Below the pieces are notes generated by a model that saw nothing but the letters and a program-made list of their open reading frames with translations, had not been told where the DNA came from and did not search any database. This document shows positions 33,531-43,187 of a DNA stretch of 64,000 nt, piece by piece. The stretch is taken from the NCBI RefSeq assembly GCF_024362695.1, contig NC_065421.1, positions 12,958,598 to 13,022,597 of the forward strand. The letters run 5' to 3'. The DNA is from Pectinophora gossypiella (taxonomy: Eukaryota > Arthropoda > Insecta > Lepidoptera > Gelechiidae). Numbering within the stretch: the stretch's first letter is position 1; every line of letters begins with the position of its first letter. The position numbers and the translations under genes are program-made.

Positions 33531-34349
33531 TAAAGCGTCAGCACTGTACCTCATCAATAACAAAGGTTTTACGTGACCGCTCCCTGACGTGCAAACATGG
33601 GATTTGCTTTTGGCCCTTTTTAGGGTACCGTATGAAGAATCCCTTTTCGACTGTAGGTGACTTGTTATAATTTACATTTTAATATATACAATAATACACA
33701 GTCACACATAACACACACACACCACACTTTCATTCATTCACCATACAGAAACACAAAACGAAATAATTATAATTTATTTACAAGCAAAGCCGGGCGATAT
33801 CCGCAGTATAGCAGTGAAGATGCGCGCCGTAGCGCGTAGGTACTCCAAACCTACGCGGCGCGCGGGCGCATTCCTCAGCGCGGTCGCTCGCCAGTCGAGT
33901 TGTACCGATCCGACGCAGAACCTGTGCCACTCGACGGCTCGCATGCTACCTACGCGATTTACGCGATTCCTTTGCGCGATTTCTTTATTTATGTTATTTG
34001 TATTCGCCGTGCTGAATTGCTTTGCCGCTTTGAACTGTTCTATCTTCTACTTTCCTCTCTGTGACTCTTGTGCTTTCTCCTTCTGTAACTTTGCGTCTGG
34101 TGTGGATTAAAATGACGTTACAGTGTGTAAACCGGACTTTCTATTTTCTACCTCACAATTTGCCTATTGCTGAAGCCTATCGCCGTTACCACTGGCACTC
34201 AACGACACTACGCCTCCGAACCGACCAAATCGACGGTGTTGTGTTTCTCTTACAGAGCTCAATACCTTTATTGTGCAGTAACTTCTGTTAGGGCAGAAGG
34301 CTAGAGGGAAACCACTGCCCTATTTTTCCCTAAAAAAGTAGCTTGGAGA
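33531..34349. other. No gene seen; GC-rich segment
   Basis: 33695-33730 is CA-rich. 33820-33970 is GC-rich. 33990-34330 is pyrimidine-rich. No intact coding frame is convincing; it may be part of an unrecognised retroelement. Confidence 0.4.
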
Positions 34350-34355
34350 ATGCTA

Positions 34356-34590
34356 TACTTCCCTCAATCAGCGCTTATTGCTATCGACCCGCTAGGGTCG
34401 ATTAATTCTTTCAAATATTCTTCCTCTCAGACGACGCCCTGAGCCAAGGTTCGCGCCCAACTGGGCATCCTCAGGCATGTTGTCTTAAACGTTGTACCGA
34501 GTGAGAGCCTTCAGTGCTCCCCATTTGTCCGGCCAAGTAGTTAATGCCATGTGCGGCAAATCTACAATAAGTCACGTCAAAAAAAAACAA
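34356..34590 (+). mobile_element. SINE-T with A-tail
   Basis: 'ttccctcaatcagcgctta', 'cgacgccctgagccaagg', 'tccccatttgtccggccaag', 'acaataagtcacgtc' and A(n). A short RTE-1 tail (to 34640) follows. Confidence 0.8.
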
Positions 34591-34734
34591 AGAATGCTAC
34601 ACCAACAAGAGCGTGGCCTTAAACTAGTGATGATGAACTTCTGTAAAGTTTAAAGACTATGAATTTGAAACTGCAGATATTCCTAAAACTTTAATGCACT
34701 AATGTGCTTGATAATTTAATAAACATAAAACATA

Positions 34735-34830
34735 AACAGCCTATATACATCCCACTGCTGAGCACAGCCCTCCCTTTAATCAACCAGAGCGGGTATGGAG
34801 CATACTCCACCACGCTGCTTCACTGCGGGT
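34735..34830 (-). mobile_element. SINE-P tail, minus strand
   Basis: 'cataaacagcctatataca', 'cccactgctgagcacag', 'ggagcatactccaccac'. Confidence 0.75.
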
Positions 34831-34856
34831 CATTTAATAAATAACTTAATATTGTC

Positions 34857-35012
34857 TAACCTGTATTGGGCTGGTTTTCACTTCGCGGGCTGGATGTTCA
34901 GACAGGCAGCCTCCTCTGTAAAAAAAACAGACCTGTCAAATCTTCAGGTAAGGTAAGCGAATCGTGTGAATAACACAATGCTAGGGAGATGACGACTTAA
35001 TCACCTATCTAA
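34857..35012 (-). repeat. Interspersed repeat C, minus strand
   Basis: 'gggctggttttcacttcgc', 'acctgtcaaatcttcagg', 'atgctagggagatgacgac'. Confidence 0.65.
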
Positions 35013-35194
35013 AAATTATGTAGAAGGCAGTTTTCATCCATAATTTAATTGATGATGATGATGATCTCCGACCGATTTCGCCCATGGCGACCACTTCGAC
35101 TCCTAGTCGGCACGACGCTGATGCGCTCGAAGTTGGCTTATGTAGCCTATCTTTACAGTGAACTCTGTTTTGGTAATTATAATTGAGTTATATA

Positions 35195-35272
35195 TGGGAG
35201 CATACCTCCCCCGGTTGATTGAGGGAAGGCCTTTGCCCAGCAGTGGGACGTGTATAGGCTGTTATGTTATTG
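35195..35272 (+). mobile_element. SINE-P tail fragment
   Basis: 'cccccggttgattgaggg', 'cagcagtgggacgtgtat'. Confidence 0.7.
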
Positions 35273-35275
35273 TAT

Positions 35276-36374
35276 ATACGGGACCTTTCACACTAGAGTC
35301 CCGACTTACTCCCAGCCCGTTTTCCTTCAACAACGTTCGTTCGTAATCGGGTCTTTCCGTCCCTAATCGGCATCACCCACCGCTAATCGACTGCTTTCGC
35401 GCAATAATGTTTTATGTGCACGCTAAGTATAAATGGGAGTGGTTAGTACCAAAACAGTATTAGATTTAATGGTGCTAAGATTTTCGGGAATTTTCCCCTT
35501 CCGCCTTTTTATTTCTTTTGTTGCAATCTTTTATTGTAACGAACGGTAGTAAAATCGGTTTTTCTTTTAATAAAAAGTAACAGCTTATTACATATGGCGG
35601 TGGTCGATATATTTATTTTCGGAAGTAATGTAGTGTTTGTTTTTCCCTTCGTCACGAAAAAAAAAAATATATAACGATGTTCCAGAACTCTAGGGAAACC
35701 TATAAATAGCTTAAGTTTAGATAATAAATGTTGTTAAATATGTTTTTATAATGCTGTTGGTTTTCTCAATAAACATAAAAATAAAAATAAAATAAAAAAC
35801 GTACAGTACTACGTACATACAGAAAGGACTTTCTCCTCCCCCACCGAAACTAGATACCGCATCAGTCCCCGCACGCTTTGTACTGTACACCTCTACGAGT
35901 AATTCTCCTTGGGTGTCCTTTCGAGTCAATTGTATGAGGTCAGTCACGAGGGAAGAAAAAAAGAAGAAACAAAAAAGGAAATAAACTCGCAGTAGAGCAT
36001 CTTGGCGGAAAAATACCAAAAAATACACTAGTCAACTTAGTCTGTTTTTTTTTGTTCGACCGGAACCGTACCCGGCATTTCGATAGTCGAATCGCGATAT
36101 CTAACTTTGGCAAAAAGGAGCCTAAACCATAGCAATACAAATAAACGTGTGGAAAAATAGCGAAAAGGCTCTGCGTGCCCTTGAAGGCACTTGACGACCA
36201 ACACGATCTTGCGGGCTCTATGATATTTTCGATATATTTCTTTATTTACTCGCAGCGTATCCACAGCCTCTAAGGACGAACATAACTCACACTTGGCAAC
36301 TCGCGACCATAGTGAAAACAGAACAGCTGTGCTATTTCATAAAATACGATTTCATACACATACATAATCTCACG
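35276..36374. other. No confident gene
   Basis: On the minus strand 36037-36310 is open (segments VDTLRVNKEIYRKYHRARK, VKCLQGHAEPF), but it lacks an ATG at its start and its 3' part looks like a common repeat, so I do not call a gene. The rest is AT-rich. Confidence 0.35.
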
Positions 36375-36377
36375 TTA

Positions 36378-36580
36378 TGACCACCTGATTGTCCGAAAGT
36401 AAGATGATCAATGCTTCGGAAGGTACGTTAATACGCTGGTCCCGGTTACTATTTACTGATGTGAGTGAGTAATCGTTACATGAGCCATGTCAGGGGCCTT
36501 TGGTGGCTCAATCATAACCCTGACACCAGGTTTGATGAGGTTAATATCTCACCTCACAACTCACATGATAAGAAGAAGAA
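36378..36580 (+). mobile_element. SINE-P, 5'-truncated, type-2 tail
   Basis: 'ccacctgattgtccgaaag', 'gtaagatgatcaatgcttcgg', 'ggtggctcaatcataacc', 'cctcacaactcacatgat'. Confidence 0.75.
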
Positions 36581-37249
36581 GAATGCTTTTTAGACAAGAT
36601 TTATTGCAGCTTTGTCTTAAATGGCATTCATTACTTGGCCGGAAATCACTGCACCACCCATGCCTTAGTATGAAGTTGACCCACTGTATTTCTCCTACAT
36701 ATCAAGTCTGGTAATCTCTTTCAGACTCGTAATGGTTATCAGCGGTTCTCAAATCGGTGCATCCGGCGCGAAGACGTAAAATTGTTTTTATAGCCGCTCT
36801 GTGCGCCGGTTATACGATGTAGTAATGCGAATATTCTTTAAAACGATTTCAGCTAGTGTTGCTGGAGAATCGATAGTTATGATCGATAGTAATAATTTTA
36901 AAAGCCGTAGTTCCGAACTATCTGCTTTATCTGCTATCAATAGTCTATCGTTTCCTATCGACATAGAATAAAGAATACCACGTATAGAACGGACACTCCT
37001 CACCCCGCACCAAATCGTGCAGGTGCCGAGGTAGGTTAACGTGGACTTTCTGTCCCGCTCACACGCACGAGGTATAGCGGCACATGGTAAGAAGAACATT
37101 TTTGTATGTAATGTCCAGTCTGTGCTATCGATATTGGTCTACTCGACTATCAACACTAATTTCCACATGTTTTAAGCATGTTGTTTTGATTTATTTTCTC
37201 TTGAATTGTGTTTAATTTGTATTGTGTGTGTTGTGTTATGGAGCAAATT

Positions 37250-37360
37250 ATAGAGAAAGATACGTCATGTCTTATTAGGAAGTCAAACAATTGGCCTTGA
37301 CAAGAATTGGGAATGCTACACCGACAAGAGCGTGGCTCTCAAATTAACGGTGATGAAGTG
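37250..37360 (+). mobile_element. RTE-1 LINE 3' end
   Basis: 'aaattatagagaaagatac', 'cttattaggaagtcaaac', 'gagcgtggctctcaaatt'. Confidence 0.7.
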
Positions 37361-37599
37361 TTGTGTTGGTGGTTTCATTGTTATAAAAATTAAAAAAACT
37401 AGCTAAAAGGAACTAGTGTGCCATATGGATTACCTGACTCTTATTTTAATTGAATACAAGACGACTATCAAAACTTGGTATTGAAATCCTAAGATGGATG
37501 CGATGAACCACCAATCTATCGTTAGCGTCAAATGGTCGCTTACCTGGAGAGTTCGGCAGTGACAGTTTATTCAAGAACTGCTAGTATTTGCTAGTAACA

Positions 37600-38270
37600 T
37601 AAGCTCAGGACCATATCCCAATTGGGGTAGTCATTGAAAAAAGAAAGATAAGTACCCTACCCACGTCTCACCGAGCTTTCTGTTAAAACGTGATAATTGG
37701 TGAGCCATATCGCCGTATACAGGGTGTTAGTGACATCGTAACGAAAACTTTGAGGGGTGATTGAGGCCATGATTCTGAGACGATATCAAGTGGAATTTTC
37801 CGTCGCAAAAGTATGGAACTGAAAATAATTAAAAAAAACACAAAAATTTTCATGAATATTCAGACTGAAAATTCCACTTGATATCAACTCAGAAGGTCTG
37901 AACCATCCCCCTCAGTATTCGTTACGGTGTCACTAACACCCATACCTACCTACTTGTATGGCTACCGTATGTACTTGTGCGGGGTGTAAGTGACATCGTA
38001 ACGAATACTGAGGGGGTGATTCGGCTGATTATTCTGAGTTAATGTCAAGTGGAATTTTCCATCACAAAAATATAGAATTGAAAATAATTTTAAAAAACTA
38101 AAAAAAAATCATGAATTTTGCGACGAAAAGTTCCACCTGATATTAACTCAGAATCATGGTCTGAATCATCCCCCTGAGTATTCGTTACGATGTCACTAAC
38201 ACCCTGTATAATGATCGAGGCAAGTGTGTTAGTAAATACTGCACTTAAGGTAAATTAATAACTCATTGAT
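37600..38270 (-). mobile_element. SINE-S, split by a MITE-A dimer
   Basis: 37600-37719 ('gaccatatcccaattgggg', 'gagctttctgttaaaacg', 'gccatatcgccgta') and 38207-38270 ('taatgatcgaggcaagtg', 'actgcacttaaggtaaatt') join into the SINE-S seen intact at 18.96 kb. Confidence 0.8.
37720..38206. mobile_element. MITE-A tandem dimer, copy 2, with empty-site proof
   Basis: Same 487-bp two-unit layout as 23757-24243. It is inserted in SINE-S: the empty homologue at about 19030 reads gccgtcTAtaatg, whereas here it is gccgtaTA, then the element, then TAtaatg. The duplicated target is therefore TA, as in Tc1/mariner-type transposition (superfamily inferred). Confidence 0.9.
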
Positions 38271-38457
38271 GCAAGTCTGGTACCGGGGTTTGAACCGCCG
38301 TTCCACATTGTCCAGTGACTGTTATATTTGATAGTATTCATCATAAATTGCTAGGTTATATTTTTGGTAACTAACCATCCTGACCTCAGTATGGCTGGTC
38401 ACCTTTCTGTTCAGCATTATAGACACAGAATTTGTAAACTGAGTATTACTAAGAATT

Positions 38458-38569
38458 ACCTACTAGTAGCAGCGTGGTGGAGTATGCTCCATACCCCCTC
38501 CGGTAGATTGAGGGGAGGCCTGTGCCCAGCAGTGGGACGTATATAGGCAGTTTATGTACCTACTAGTAG
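38458..38569 (+). mobile_element. 88-bp truncated SINE-P with target duplication
   Basis: ACCTACTAGTAG at 38458-38469 and 38558-38569 flanks only the last 88 bases of SINE-P ('cagcgtggtggagtatgc' to 'cagtttatgt'). A clean 5'-truncated insertion. Confidence 0.85.
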
Positions 38570-38639
38570 ACTGCTAGTATCGTTAAGTTTTAGCTTTTTA
38601 TACCTCTATATATCGGGTATCGGGTTTTTATGTATCGGG

Positions 38640-38735
38640 TCGTGTCTCATAAAGAGGTGAAGAAATTAGTTTTTGATAGACAAGAATGGAGAATGCTACA
38701 CCGACAAGGTCGTGACTCTTAAATTAGTGATGCAG
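38640..38735 (+). mobile_element. RTE-1 LINE 3' end
   Basis: 'gtcgtgtctcataaagagg', 'tttgatagacaagaatgg', 'gaatgctacaccgac'. Confidence 0.7.
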
Positions 38736-39015
38736 ATAAAACACCTTTTTAATTTATTTAGACTTATGATATTGGTTATCTAATATGTATTTTAGTAGGT
38801 AAACACTTTGAAATTTGATGGAGAAACATACATAATAAGATCTGGGTAATGACTCAGATAAAGTACTAATTATGTTTTTAATTAACTACGAAAAATTACG
38901 ATTCTAGAAAATCTGTTCTTTGTTGCGCAAAAACTAATTATAGTTCTTTAATAATGTTGTTATTATTGCAAAGACTGTACAGTAAAATAGTCTTGGTTTT
39001 ACAATAACACACAAT

Positions 39016-39657
39016 ATGATGTTTTTCGTACTATTTTGTAATTTTTTGACTATTATCCTGATTCAAATCAATTTTTGTAGTATGACTTCTGTCATCTATA
39101 ACAATTCTGCCAGCGAAGCTCAGGATCCGAAGAACGATTACATTCAAAAGTGTTTCAAGTTATCTCAATTCAAAAAGGTAGAATTAAAAAGTAAAGATAT
39201 TAAAGGGAAATGGGCTTATCTTTCAGAGAGTACATTAGCGAAGTACAATTGTTTGGTGCTGACACCAAGTGCTGCGTCTAAAGAGGATATATCGAGAATA
39301 AAGGCCAGTTGCACACGAGATGACGACGCGGGCGTTTCAACTCTTTTCAACTGGCACCAGACGGTACGAAAACTGACATTTTCAATGGACGTTGACGATA
39401 CGCTGATCTCGAAGCGAGGTAACAATTTATACATGCTGGGAGAGTGTAGGGATGTTATACGAATAGAATTCCGTAAGTTGAAGAATACGCTCGTATGGAT
39501 TGTTTACGATGAGTACAATTTGCCGAACCCAATAGCAATTCAAACGGATAAAGATGTGGAGTATAAATGCCTCGTCAACGATCTTCCGCAGCTGGAAATG
39601 AACCTCGAGGATTTGAAAGGAATGCCCGAAGCCTTTGGCTTATACGCATTTTGTTAA
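39016..39657 (+). CDS. Secreted six-cysteine lipocalin-like protein (copy D)
   Basis: Intronless, 213 residues, from the first of two consecutive ATGs (39016, 39019). The hydrophobic N-terminus (MMFFVLFCNFLTIILI) is a likely signal peptide. Family cysteines are at 46, 79, 99, 144, 185 and 213 (last residue), with GKW at 64-66. Relative to copy E it has about 19 extra residues before the first family cysteine, including a possible NNS glycosylation site and an extra Cys at 21. The core (VDDTLISKRG, LYMLG-CRD, LPQLEMNLE) is strongly conserved with E. An AATAAA at 39673-39678 lies 16 bp after the stop, a credible poly-A signal. It is first in a same-strand cluster of four. Ligand and tissue are unknown; the lipocalin fold is inferred. 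Confidence 0.87.
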   Translation: MMFFVLFCNFLTIILIQINFCSMTSVIYNNSASEAQDPKNDYIQKCFKLSQFKKVELKSKDIKGKWAYLSESTLAKYNCLVLTPSAASKEDISRIKASCTRDDDAGVSTLFNWHQTVRKLTFSMDVDDTLISKRGNNLYMLGECRDVIRIEFRKLKNTLVWIVYDEYNLPNPIAIQTDKDVEYKCLVNDLPQLEMNLEDLKGMPEAFGLYAFC

Positions 39658-39744
39658 TGTAAAAAACTGGTAAATAAAATGAAAGGATATAATGTACCAA
39701 TGACCTTTTATTACATGTCAAGAGTTGATCACACGAATATCTCA

Positions 39745-39990
39745 GTGTCTTCATCTAACACCCCTCAGACCTACCCATTTGTCCGGTCAAGTAGTTAATG
39801 TCATCTGAGGGATACCTACAATAAATATTAAAAAGAAAACCTTTTATCATCAAGCAGAAATTTTCCTGTACCCAAAGGTTGCCTGGAAGAAATTGCTGCA
39901 TGAGCAATAAGGCCGGCTGTTGTGATTTTCTGTATAATCCTTATCTCTGTATTTTGTGTCCATTGTGCTCAATAAAGTATTTTATCTGTC
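39745..39990 (+). repeat. SINE-T remnant and type-U retroposon tail
   Basis: 39755-39825 resembles the SINE-T end ('cccatttgtccggtcaag'). 39865-39990 is the type-U tail ('ggttgcctggaagaaattgc', 'gagcaataaggccgg', 'ctcaataaagtatt'). Confidence 0.6.
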
Positions 39991-40066
39991 TATATTTAAA
40001 TATTGTCTATACATTAGTATAGATTTCTGCATATATTATATAATTCTACGTATGTACATATATTTC

Positions 40067-40372
40067 TTATTTAAGCATATTGAAGACTGTATTAATATAA
40101 ACTAAAATAAAGTTGTTCATAAATTCCTGAAATTTTACACTGGAAAAACTACATTGCTTCCAAAACAAACTAATGAGGGCATGCAAAAATCGAACAAACT
40201 GTAGTCCACGGCAAGTCATTGAAGTCGCGTTTTGAATTATGAAAATCTGTCGAGCAGATGTATGTTCAAAGTTATTAGGGTTTAAAACAAGCCATTCCAG
40301 TCGTACGAATTTTAATCCGTTCAAGTACTCGTGACGTGTGAATATCTGAGCTGCCCGCTGGGTCACTATCCA
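40067..40372 (-). other. Unidentified open frame, minus strand
   Basis: About 100 codons without a stop, with protein-like composition: TQRAAQIFTRHEYLNGLKF, VRLEWLVLNPNNFEH, SARQIFIIQNATSMTCRG. No ATG start, but an acceptor-like 'ttttggatag' precedes it near 40366. It could be an exon or a decayed transposon segment; no family recognised. It lies between copies D and C, on the opposite strand. Confidence 0.25.
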
Positions 40373-40619
40373 AAATCCGAAGAAAATTAAAAAAAAATCT
40401 CATAGCAAATTGTTACTTTAAAAAAAATCTATCATTTAATAAAATATCAAACGCATTGTACCAATGATACTCACTGTTATCTGCATATCGTCTTGTGTAA
40501 CATTGTTTTAGTAAAAAAAATAAAAACACATACCAAACATGATACGAATTCCGGTAAGTAGAAATAACAACATACAGGTATATTTTAACACCAACAACAC
40601 AATATCACAGCAATCATGA

Positions 40620-40627
40620 TATAAAAA
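40620..40627 (+). promoter_or_regulatory. TATA box of copy C
   Basis: TATAAAAA, 31 bp before an ACCATTTTAAGTG segment that matches the start-site context of copies A and B, and 68 bp before the ATG at 40688. Confidence 0.6.
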
Positions 40628-40687
40628 GCAATTAATGTGTTATACCGAACACCATTTTAAGTGAACGTCTTAAAGAAATGTTATAAA

Positions 40688-41428
40688 ATGCTTATTATGT
40701 ATCTGGATTTATTATTCAATTTAGCCGAAGACATAACAACACAAGTTATAGACGCGACTAAATTCACCAATATGAAAAGTTTAGAAGACCTGGTCGAATC
40801 TTTTCACCCTCTATATCCTTCTTTAAACATGCTTTATTTTTTGTTGGCGATACTTATCGGTTCAGCGTGGTCGGATAACGGATCAGAATTATCAACAAAA
40901 TGTATCGACGCAACAAATTTCACCAAAGTGGACAACATTGACGAGATGGTCGGAGTTTTTCATTATCTATATCAATCTTTACCGTCTGAAGATTCTGATG
41001 CTACGAATGAAAATTGTGACATATTCAACTTAACTCGGGAGGTACCACATGAATTGGTTCAAAAGAAGAAGACTGAGTGTAAAAAAGTTATGATTGATTT
41101 TGACGGTATCCAGTTCGCAATCAAGCATGGAAAACCGATAGATGGTTTTCTAGTGTTCAAAAATGGCAAATTTTACGACATATTGGGTGTGTCTTGTATG
41201 ATCAAAAAAACAGAGTTTCTACAATTTAAAAATATAAAATTATGGTCAGTGATTTTGGGAGAGACAAGGGAAATGCTTGGCATTCAGCTGCCAAAGTTTA
41301 GTTATCAGAAAACTGGATGTGTTACAGATAAGGACCTTGCTGGTAATACAATTGAATATAAATTTTGCAGCGTACCTGACCATGAGCATCATGTTTTACC
41401 AGTTTTCCCCGCCTCTGATCCATTTTGA
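40688..41428 (+). CDS. Lipocalin-like protein with duplicated N-terminus (copy C)
   Basis: 246 residues from ATG 40688 (the open frame begins 9 codons earlier but without ATG). Residues 1-47 are an incomplete extra copy of the family N-terminus: a weak hydrophobic start, then QVIDATKFTNMKSLEDLVES, with the first Cys changed to Val. At residue 48 (ATG 40829) a complete family member begins: hydrophobic MLYFLLAILIGSAWS, then KCIDATNFTKVDNIDEMVG. Counted from that Met, cysteines lie at 25, 63, 84, 123, 164 and 180. The GxW tryptophan is Phe (GVF). The tail of 19 residues after the last Cys is histidine/proline-containing. Either the product starts at 40688 and has an internal hydrophobic stretch, or leaky scanning gives a normal 199-residue secreted form from 40829. 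Fusion of two tandem genes is the likely origin. Confidence 0.77.
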   Translation: MLIMYLDLLFNLAEDITTQVIDATKFTNMKSLEDLVESFHPLYPSLNMLYFLLAILIGSAWSDNGSELSTKCIDATNFTKVDNIDEMVGVFHYLYQSLPSEDSDATNENCDIFNLTREVPHELVQKKKTECKKVMIDFDGIQFAIKHGKPIDGFLVFKNGKFYDILGVSCMIKKTEFLQFKNIKLWSVILGETREMLGIQLPKFSYQKTGCVTDKDLAGNTIEYKFCSVPDHEHHVLPVFPASDPF

Positions 41429-41636
41429 TTTTATAGAAATACTCGGAAACATCAATTAGTCAATCTATCTGCCATCCATCACTTAAAAAAATACCTTTGT
41501 AAATGAATTATGTATCGTTGTTTTGTGCTGTGCATGTGTACAAAATGTTGTTCTTAAATTATTATTTACACTTTACCATTACTGCAATAGGCGCGAATTA
41601 ATGTGTGTACTTATATACATCTATATATATATATAT

Positions 41637-41815
41637 ACAGAGTGTTAGTGATACAGTAACGAATAATAAGGATACTGATTCAGACCATTATTCTGAGTTA
41701 AAATCAAATAGAAAATTTTATGTATAGTGTAGTCAGTAAAAACATTACCGCAAACATTGTCATGCACACTGCTACTGATATTAATTACAGCACCTTGTAA
41801 TAATAAACAAATAAA
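41637..41815. mobile_element. MITE-A relative between copies C and B
   Basis: Left end 'tacagagtgttagtgatac', right end 'acagcaccttgta'; the interior is diverged ('ttctgagttaaaatcaaat'). TA at both ends. Confidence 0.6.
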
Positions 41816-41902
41816 AGTCGACCATGTATCACCTCCATATTTTTCGTAACATGAAACAGAAACATGCAGATCGTCATTTTAATAACATTATGGCGGTACC
41901 TA

Positions 41903-41910
41903 TATAAATA
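41903..41910 (+). promoter_or_regulatory. TATA box of copy B
   Basis: TATAAATA, 28 bp before GCCATTTCACAGTGG. Matches the layout upstream of copies A and C. Confidence 0.65.
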
Positions 41911-41969
41911 GTAATCAATGTTTCAACATCGCCATTTCACAGTGGATGTGCGGTGTAAACATTATCAAA

Positions 41970-42557
41970 ATGATATCATACGTCTTTTCTCTGGCTCTAC
42001 TTCTTAATCCAACGTTAACTGAAGATTCATCAACAAAATGTGTCGACGCTACGAAATTTACCGCAGTGGAAAACACAGAAGATATGATCGGACATTGGTA
42101 CTACCTATATATCCTTGGATTAGAACATCAACTAGAATCGGGTAACATCTGTAGAAGATTTGAATTCATGCGGGTTACAGAAAAAGATATACAGAGGACG
42201 ATCACTGAATGTGGTGGTGAAAATTTTGACTACAGCTTCATCAAATTAAAATTGAATGATTCAATGATAAAGGACGATATTATGGTGTACAAAAAAGGTA
42301 AATTTTACTATTTAATGCAGGAATGTAGTACTTTATTGGTAACGCAATTTTTACAATTTGATAATTATAAGTTATGGACGGCCCCAGAGAAAGAGGCCAT
42401 ACTTAGCATTAAATTACCAAAGCATCAGAAGTCTGGTTGTGTTATAGACAAGGATTCTATTGGAAATACAGTGCACTATGCATTTTGTAGTGATTTAAGT
42501 GATGTGATAAGCGAAGAGAACCAAGAGAGACCACACACAAAACAAATATCTAACTAA
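41970..42557 (+). CDS. Secreted six-cysteine lipocalin-like protein (copy B)
   Basis: 195 residues. I choose ATG 41970 over the in-frame ATG at 41946. The predicted start site near 41935-41941 leaves almost no leader before 41946. The 5' leader also aligns with that of copy A up to 41970, and a good signal peptide (MISYVFSLALLLNPTLT) follows. Cysteines are at 24, 61, 81, 119, 157 and 173; GHW is at 41-43; YKLW follows the fourth Cys. There is an NDS sequon at 96-98, conserved with copy A. A charged 22-residue tail follows the last family Cys. The TATA box of copy A begins only 48 bp after its stop, so the two transcription units are packed tightly. Confidence 0.87.
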   Translation: MISYVFSLALLLNPTLTEDSSTKCVDATKFTAVENTEDMIGHWYYLYILGLEHQLESGNICRRFEFMRVTEKDIQRTITECGGENFDYSFIKLKLNDSMIKDDIMVYKKGKFYYLMQECSTLLVTQFLQFDNYKLWTAPEKEAILSIKLPKHQKSGCVIDKDSIGNTVHYAFCSDLSDVISEENQERPHTKQISN

Positions 42558-42605
42558 CAAAGTCGCGGGTCAAGTCAAGATCATTTTATCAACATCATAG
42601 CGCTA

Positions 42606-42613
42606 TATAAATA
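42606..42613 (+). promoter_or_regulatory. TATA box of copy A
   Basis: TATAAATA, 27 bp before GCCATAATTTCTAAGTG, 69 bp before the ATG at 42675. Confidence 0.65.
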
Positions 42614-42674
42614 TAAAACAAAACACTTATTTGCCATAATTTCTAAGTGAACGGGCGAAGCAAACATCGTAAAA

Positions 42675-43187
42675 ATGATTTTATATATATTTCTGGCAGT
42701 ATTTCTAAGTTCAGCATCGGCTAAAGATTCAACGACACAGTGTATCGACGCGACGAAATTCACAAAAGTAGACAACATAGAAGAAATGGTCGGAACTTGG
42801 TACCGTTTAACTTGGCAGTTCATAATTCACACCGAAGCAACAATTTGTAAAAGTTTTGATTTGACTCGTGTTACTGAAGAAGATATACAAAAAACAAAAA
42901 CCGAATGTGGTGACAAGATTGACTACAGCAAAGCCAATTTCAAAATGAATGACTCGGTAATGCATAACAATGTCCTAGTATACAAAGATGGTGAATTTTA
43001 CAATATATTGCAGCGTTGTAATATTTTTAAAACAGAAATTCTAGAATATGAAAATTATAAGTTATGGTCGGTCCCTGTGGACAACACAAGGCATATATTT
43101 GGTATTCAGTTATCAGGACAACAAGAATCGGGATGTGTTAGAGACAATAATTCTAATGTGCTCTATACGTTTTGTACTTCTTTATGA
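42675..43187 (+). CDS. Secreted six-cysteine lipocalin-like protein (copy A)
   Basis: Intronless, 170 residues, the shortest and tidiest family member. Signal peptide 1-16 (MILYIFLAVFLSSASA). Cysteines at 23, 58, 78, 115, 154 and 167. GTW at 40-42 matches the lipocalin GxW position. EYENYKLW at 124-131 falls where lipocalins have a TDYxxY-like motif (inference). NDS sequon at 92-94. It ends three residues after the last Cys. AATAAA at 43348-43353 is the probable poly-A signal. TATA box and leader are shared with copies B and C. Predicted small secreted carrier or binding protein, ligand unknown. Confidence 0.88.
   Translation: MILYIFLAVFLSSASAKDSTTQCIDATKFTKVDNIEEMVGTWYRLTWQFIIHTEATICKSFDLTRVTEEDIQKTKTECGDKIDYSKANFKMNDSVMHNNVLVYKDGEFYNILQRCNIFKTEILEYENYKLWSVPVDNTRHIFGIQLSGQQESGCVRDNNSNVLYTFCTSL

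Noticed and set aside
36037..36310. Minus-strand frame with basic residues as a gene
   Set aside because: No ATG at its start, no splice support, and its 3' half resembles common repeat DNA.
41946..41969. Upstream ATG of copy B as start
   Set aside because: It lies within a few bases of the predicted transcription start and is absent from the aligned leader of copy A.
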